Of a stretch of DNA of 64,000 nucleotides, positions 57,832 through 64,000 are shown piece by piece (position 1 is the first letter of the stretch; each line of letters starts with the position of its first letter). The DNA comes from Trichobilharzia regenti (taxonomy: Eukaryota; Platyhelminthes; Trematoda; Strigeidida; Schistosomatidae). The notes below the pieces were generated by a model. The model was not told where the DNA came from. It worked only from the letters and a program-made list of their open reading frames with translations, and ran no database searches. The translations under genes and the position numbers were made by a program. Location: positions 75,711,168-75,775,167 of the forward strand of contig OX235270.1 of the NCBI GenBank assembly GCA_944472135.2, given 5' to 3'.

Positions 57832-58586
57832 TCAGGAGTAGATGATGAGAGATTTTTGCTCTTGCGTAATGCACGAATATCAGAGCTTCTCGGAGGTGTT
57901 GATTCGACCAAGTGTGTGTCTTTCTGCAGATTAATCAGCCGTTGATATTCATCAGCTATGTCATGTAATGTTAACTTGGGATTTTGTTCTAGCTGATTGA
58001 GCAGTCGAGTTCGGATATCTGTGAAACGAGGAGATTGGAGACTGCATATGAGAATCAAGGCTTTGAACTGATCATCTGTTAAGGACCTGAGTCGAAATCT
58101 CTCACATTCTCGGTTGACTGTGCCAACGTGAGTAAGAAAATCATCATTTTCATTCATTGCCAGCTTGAGGCAACGATAACGTATACTGAATAATGAGGAG
58201 TGGTCTCCGAAATGTTCACGCAGCAACTTTATTGTATCATCGAAACAATTGTCACGTGGTTTCTGTGGTAAAATTAGGTTGCAGTACCGTTCATATTCTG
58301 CCGGACCCAATTTACGTAGCAAAACTCGCACCTTCCAGGCATCGTCTTGTGAGGCGAGATCAACAGTGAATAAATCCTCATAACGTTGATACCATGTGTC
58401 AAAAGTGACATTAGCCTCTGGGTCATAATTGAACTGTGAAATGCTGTTCACAATTCCGTCGACAGATGGTAGCATGGTATGATTGGGATTGCTTGAAGGT
58501 GGAGCTGGACCAGTCTGTTGGTTGACGAACATTTCCATTAATTTCATTTGTCGTTCAAACAATAATTCCAATTTAATAGGATCCAT
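57714..58586 (-). CDS. gag: Gag, unit 3
   Basis: Same protein as unit 2, including the Asn variant. As the 5'-most unit in element orientation, it would be the one read from the outer 5' LTR (LTR 4). Confidence 0.85.
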   Translation of the reverse strand: MDPIKLELLFERQMKLMEMFVNQQTGPAPPSSNPNHTMLPSVDGIVNSISQFNYDPEANVTFDTWYQRYEDLFTVDLASQDDAWKVRVLLRKLGPAEYERYCNLILPQKPRDNCFDDTIKLLREHFGDHSSLFSIRYRCLKLAMNENDDFLTHVGTVNRECERFRLRSLTDDQFKALILICSLQSPRFTDIRTRLLNQLEQNPKLTLHDIADEYQRLINLQKDTHLVESTPPRSSDIRALRKSKNLSSSTPDPPTSLMFRGNLNILVQLHKILQRRPHHHHAGIVARGTL

Positions 58587-58593
58587 AGTAAAT

Positions 58594-59202
58594 TGTTATG
58601 TTGCTGCTGCTGTGTGGTTAATAGTAGTTTTCCCCGTCGCCAAATTGTTATGTTAGTTTCCCCGTCGCCAAATTGTTATGTACTCGTCGCTAAGTTATTG
58701 TTATGGACTGGTCGAGAAACTAATAGTCCTGACGCGAGAAGGCGGAAATCAGAAGACCACTAGGTTTGCGATGATACTTCTATTGTCCAAACACAAGGAG
58801 ACGAAAATAAATGGTCTCACACCGAAGTGGTAAGCAAGTAAAGTAGTTGTAAAGTAAAGTAGTTCACACAAATTGTGAATGCGAATATATATAAATAATT
58901 CAGACAAGCGTGGGAAAAATCATTAGACAGTCTTAACATGAATGGCTAATTATAATGGAGTGTCGATCCAATTATACATAGCGAATATAGCAGACATGCC
59001 AACAAACATATATGGATATATGTCACCAAGCAACGGACTGTCAACAAAAACCCATATTATATATAATATAATATAAGGAGAATACACATTATTAAAGGAG
59101 ACAAGTCCATACAAGTGAAGCGGTCACAGACTAACCGAGCAAACAGAAAGAGAGACCAACATGCACACACACACATAAATATATATATGTGCATACATAT
59201 CA
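58594..59202 (-). repeat. LTR 4 (outer right, 5' LTR of the array)
   Basis: Core at 58674-59202. It differs from the other three at several sites (ACCGAAGTGG, AACAAAAACCC, AAGCGGTCAC, GTGCATACATATCA) and shares the G form CTAAGTTATTG with LTR 1. The spacer between its two CCCCGTCGCC blocks is TGTTATGTTAG, and one T of the second block is lost. Confidence 0.85.
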
Positions 59203-62200
59203 GTGTCATACACTCATCACGTAGCACATACTCAATAAGACAAAAACAATAAAAACTACAATTTCTCCTGATAGAAAACTAACCTCTTCATAGCTCCATT
59301 TTCAGCCACAGTCACACAAAACTCCTCGTCAGCACACAAAGTCAACTCCGGGAATTCAGTGTCAACAGTCTAGGCAAATCAAAATAATGTCACCAATATA
59401 TCACTGACTTACCACACAAATGCACCAAATTTGTCACCACCTCACCACAAGTATTTCGGAAAATTTGACATCATTTACTTGTCGACTGGAAAAAGCCAGG
59501 CTCAAACGACAACCAAAATCAAGCGCTGCTCACCTAGTCACACGCCTTCACCTTTTCTCCTCATACAGCCATTATCACCACTGACTAGTAATCACATTCA
59601 AAAAAGACCAAGAGAATCTCCCCGACTGACTAGCTGAAACACCAGCGAACCACCACCACAAGTCGTCAGATCAATCACTCGACTTCTAACAGGTATCCGG
59701 GATAACCACATCCCGTCCACTTACACTCTCCGAGTCACACAAAGACTATGCGAGAGAGAAAATCAGCACCCACCGAAATAACCCACTGAACTCTCACACT
59801 CCACACACGCACAAATAACCTCCCTGACCCTCATCCATCAAGACACTTAGTCCCACACACCCTCACTCTCCAGATCATACTACAAGCCAACACACTACTT
59901 ATAAATCCTCACAACACGAAATTCGCTCACATTATCCCATCTCAGACTAACACGTAAATCAATCCCTCACATGACAAAAGTCTATCGTCTAGTTAGTCCG
60001 TACAGACAACCCTTTCCTAACACTGAAATGCGACACACGCCTAGACACAACATATCTCATCGAAAAAAAACCACTACTCACACAATATCAGTCACAGTCT
60101 TAGTGACCATACAATAGCCCAACACACAACTCACGCTCCAATCACTTCTCAGACAAATCCATTCCGAGCACGATAAACCCCCTACACGTTTAGTCGACCG
60201 AATTCAACGACGATCCAATTGAACTGACAACGGCTGTTTCTATACCCTTCACCTTACTGTCTCTTACACCCTACAATCTTTATTCACATATAGGCAAACT
60301 AAACTGTCACAAAGTCAACACTAACATGGATAGCCTTGACTATTAGCCCCATAAACAACAACAACAACAATAATTTAAAACTGCTTTCGTTCCAAATAAT
60401 ATCTATATTTCACATTGCTTTATACATAGTCTGACTAAACATTGTTTATCACAAGCATCATCATACTTTTTCCTCCTTTATACTCCTCCTCCACACAGAC
60501 TGACAGAATGGAGTGGCACTATCAACTCGTAGGAACCATTCCAACTTACAAGGCGCCAAACGGAAAGCCCCATCCGTCCACATACACCCTCAGAGTCACG
60601 AGAACAACAACTCCAAAATAACATGTTCCAACCCAACTAGGAAACAATGCAAAACAAAACTCAATAAATATTTAGCAACAAGACTTGTCGTTCTGACCAT
60701 AGCATTGAAATGTAGCTAAACTACTAACAACACAAAACAGTGGGAATTCCTATCAGACTAATAGTACATATCAATCAAACTTCATATGACACGCAATCAG
60801 TTCATCATAAATGGCATTTCGAATATCCATGCTTACCCAGAGTGTGCACTGGTGACGTCTGAAACAAAAACAGGCAGAAAAACCAATTTAGACAAGAAGT
60901 CAGTGTGAAACACGAATCACTAGCTCATAAGAGGTGTCATACACTCATCACGTAGCACATACTCAATAAGACAAAAACAATAAAAACTACAATTTCTCCT
61001 GATAGAAAACTAACCTCTTCATAGCTCCATTTTCAGCCACAGTCACACAAAACTCCTCGTCAGCACACAAAGTCAACTCCGGGAATTCAGTGTCAACAGT
61101 CTAGGCAAATCAAAATAATGTCACCAATATATCACTGACTTACCACACAAATGCACCAAATTTGTCACCACCTCACCACAAGTATTTCGGAAAATTTGAC
61201 ATCATTTACTTGTCGACTGGAAAAAGCCAGGCTCAAACGACAACCAAAATCAAGCGCTGCTCATCTAGTCACACGCCTTCACCTTTTCTCCTCATACAGC
61301 CATTATCACCACTGACTAGTAATCACATTCAAAAAAGACCAAGAGAATCTCCCCGACTGACTAGCTGAAACACCAGAGAACCACCACCACAAGTCGTCAG
61401 ATCAATCACTCGACTTCTAACAGGTATCCGGGATAACCACATCCCGTCCACTTACACTCTCCGAGTCACACAAAGACTATGCGAGAGAGAAAATCAGCAC
61501 CCACCGAAATAACCCACTGAACTCTCACACTCCACACACGCACAAATAACCTCCCTGACCCTCATCCATCAAGACACTTAGTCCCACACACCCTCACTCT
61601 CCAGATCATACTACAAGCCAACACACTACTTATAAATCCTCACAACACGAAATTCGCTCACATTATCCCATCTCAGACTAACACGTAAATCAATCCCTCA
61701 CATGACAAAAGTCTATCGTCTAGTTAGTCCGTACAGACAACCCTTTCCTAACACTGAAATGCGACACACGCCTAGACACAACATATCTCATCGGAAAAAA
61801 AACCACTACTCACACAATATCAGTCACAGTCTTAGTGACCATACAATAGCCCAACACACAACTCACGCTCCAATCACTTCTCAGACAAATCCATTCCGAG
61901 CACGATAAACCCCCTACACGTTTAGTCGACCGAATTCAACGACGATCCAATTGAACTGACAACGGCTGTTTCTATACCCTTCACCTTACTGTCTCTTACA
62001 CCCTACAATCTTTATTCACATATAGGCAAACTAAACTGTCACAAAGTCAACACTAACATGGATAGCCTTGACTATTAGCCCCATAAACAACAACAACAAC
62101 AACAATTTAAAACTGCTTTCGTTCCAAATAATATCTATATTTCACATTGCTTTATACATAGTCTGACTAAACATTGTTTATCACAAGCATCATCATACTT

Positions 62201-64000
62201 TTTCCTCCTTTATACTCCTCCTCCACACAGACTGACAGAATGGAGTGGCACTATCAACTCGTAGGAACCATTCCAACTTACAAGGCGCCAAACGGAAAGC
62301 CCCATCCGTCCACATACACCCTCAGCGTCACGAGAACAACAACTCCAAAATAACATGTTCCAACCCAACTAGGAAACAATGCAAAACAAAACTCAATAAA
62401 TATTTAGCAACAAGACTTGTCGTTCTGACCATAGCATTGAAATGTAGCTAAACTACTAACAACACAAAACAGTGGGAATTCCTATCAGACTAATAGTACA
62501 TATCAATCAAACTTCATATGACACGCAATCAGTTCATCATAAATGGCATTTCGAATATCCATGCTTACCCAGAGTGTGCACTGGTGACGTCTGAAACAAA
62601 AACAGGCAGAAAAACCAATTTAGACAAGAAGTCAGTGTGAAACACGAATCACTAGCTCATAAGAGGTGTCATACACTCATCACGTAGCACATACTCAATA
62701 AGACAAAAACAATAAAAACTACAATTTCTCCTGATAGAAAACTAACCTCTTCATAGCTCCATTTTCAGCCACAGTCACACAAAACTCCTCGTCAGCACAC
62801 AAAGTCAACTCCGGGAATTCAGTGTCAACAGTCTAGGCAAATCAAAATAATGTCACCAATATATCACTGACTTACCACACAAATGCACCAAATTTGTCAC
62901 CACCTCACCACAAGTATTTCGGAAAATTTGACATCATTTACTTGTCGACTGGAAAAAGCCAGGCTCAAACGACAACCAAAATCAAGCGCTGCTCATCTAG
63001 TCACACGCCTTCACCTTTTCTCCTCATACAGCCATTATCACCACTGACTAGTAATCACATTCAAAAAAGACCAAGAGAATCTCCCCGACTGACTAGCTGA
63101 AACACCAGCGAACCACCACCACAAGTCGTCAGATCAATCACTCGACTTGTAACAGGTATCCGGGATAACCACATCCCGTCCACTTACACTCTCCGAGTCA
63201 CACAAAGACTATGCGAGAGAGAAAATCAGCACCCACCGAAATAACCCACTGAACTCTCACACTCCACACACGCACAAATAACCTCCCTGACCCTCATCCA
63301 TCAAGACACTTAGTCCCACACACCCTCACTCTCCAGATCATACTACAAGCCAACACACTACTTATAAATCCTCACAACACGAAATTCGCTCACATTATCC
63401 CATCTCAGACTAACACGTAAATCAATCCCTCACATGACAAAAGTCTATCGTCTAGTTAGTCCGCACAGACAACCCTTTCCTAACACTGAAATGCGACACA
63501 CGCCTAGACACAACATATCTCATCGAAAAAAAACCACTACTCACACAATATCAGTCACAGTCTTAGTGACCATACAATAGCCCAACACACAACTCACGCT
63601 CCAATCACTTCTCAGACAAATCCATTCCGAGCACGATAAACCCCCTACACGTTTAGTCGACCGAATTCAACGACGATCCAATTGAACTGACGACGGCTGT
63701 TTCTATACCCTTCACCTTACTGTCTCTTACACCCTACAATCTTTATTCACATATAGGCAAACTAAACTGTCACAAAGTCAACACTAACATGGATAGCCTC
63801 GACTATTAGCCCCATAAACAACAACAACAACAACAATTTAAAACTGCTTTCGTTCCAAATAATATCTATATTTCACATTGCTTTATACATAGTCTGACTA
63901 AACATTGTTTATCACAAGCATCATCATACTTTTTCCTCCTTTATACTCCTCCTCCACACAGACTGACAGAATGGAGTGGCACTATCAACTCGTAGGAACC
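59203..64000 (+). repeat. 1.73-kb tandem satellite, rest of copy 4 to partial copy 7
   Basis: Resumes with GTGTCATACACTC, exactly where copy 4 stopped at 52167. Units start at about 59932, 61664 and 63396, with periods of 1732 bases, slightly longer than on the left because of extra CAA triplets. The array runs off the window edge, so its full length is unknown. Confidence 0.95.

Larger units (their letters stand above)
52173..59202 (-). mobile_element. Tandem array of a gag-pro LTR retrotransposon (three units, four LTRs)
   Basis: One 7030-bp insertion in satellite copy 4. Layout left to right is LTR, internal, LTR, internal, LTR, internal, LTR, with a period of 2146-2147 bases. All coding is on the - strand: Gag, zinc-knuckle segment, protease. 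Immediately downstream of the protease is a purine tract (AAAAGGGGAGG on the - strand) and then the LTR, so reverse transcriptase, RNase H and integrase are absent. The gypsy-like affinity rests on the protease and the 5-bp duplication. Movement would need enzymes supplied by another element. Confidence 0.9.

Noticed and set aside
52825..58600. + strand open frames over the gag and protease regions and over the LTRs
   Set aside because: They are shadows of the - strand genes or of LTR repeats, and no domain pattern is visible.
46027..63100. Recurring 68-codon open frames in each satellite unit
   Set aside because: They recur only because the DNA repeats. One of them is kept or lost depending on the length of a poly(A) run, and none shows a recognisable protein pattern.
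45986..64000. CRISPR-like or phage-like tandem array
   Set aside because: The unit is 1.73 kb with no short repeat/spacer structure, and the context is clearly eukaryotic.

Overview
The window looks like nuclear DNA of a flatworm, most likely a blood fluke (Schistosoma or a close relative). The evidence is AT-rich DNA, one many-exon gene with kilobase introns, and a dense load of fluke-type mobile DNA: tRNA-derived SINEs (one family carrying a hammerhead-ribozyme-like core, as in the schistosome Sm-alpha repeat), Penelope-like elements with GIY-YIG endonuclease, RTE/CR1-type non-LTR fragments and gypsy-type LTR elements. The species cannot be fixed from the sequence alone.

Region 1, about 338-45111 (+ strand): seventeen exons of one gene, a CFAP47-like ciliary protein built of repeated ASH/PapD-like beta-sandwich domains. 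I built the model from splice signals and reading phase. Sixteen of the exons join their neighbour in phase through canonical AG/GT sites; the entry into exon 9 needs a weak acceptor. The spliced part codes for about 1548 residues. The gene starts before the window, and its 3' end is not seen. Several exons (for example 3556-3676, 15926-16028, 26559-26805, 29519-29626, 37613-37790) contain no long ATG-initiated reading frame and are recognised only by phase and protein pattern.

The introns hold most of the mobile DNA: solo LTRs around exon 2; seven copies or fragments of tRNA-headed SINEs plus two more possible ones; a hammerhead-bearing SINE at 15.1 kb with two decayed relatives; Penelope-like copies at 13.3, 22.5, 24.1-26.1, 30-31 and 38.4 kb; non-LTR reverse transcriptase remnants at 20.2, 33.2, 36.1, 39.8, 40.4 and 44.4 kb; and a 2.18-kb TTAA-flanked inverted-repeat element at 26.9-29.1 kb, into which a SINE and then a solo LTR have been nested.

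Region 2, about 45986-64000: a tandem satellite of about 1.73 kb per unit, strongly C-over-G on the + strand, still running at the right edge. Copy 4 is interrupted at 52173-59202 by a single insertion made of three internal domains and four LTRs in strict alternation (LTR-int-LTR-int-LTR-int-LTR). Each internal domain codes on the - strand only for Gag, a zinc-knuckle segment and a retropepsin; there is no reverse transcriptase, RNase H or integrase. It is therefore a non-autonomous gag-pro LTR element in a recent tandem amplification, framed by one pair of imperfect 5-bp target duplications. A relative survives as a solo LTR with a perfect duplication at 27186-27627.

The most unusual structures are this three-unit gag-pro array inside a satellite, the variable repeats at its LTR/leader junctions, and the hammerhead-like SINE with a changed catalytic base. 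I saw no tRNA, rRNA, CRISPR or bacterial-type genes.
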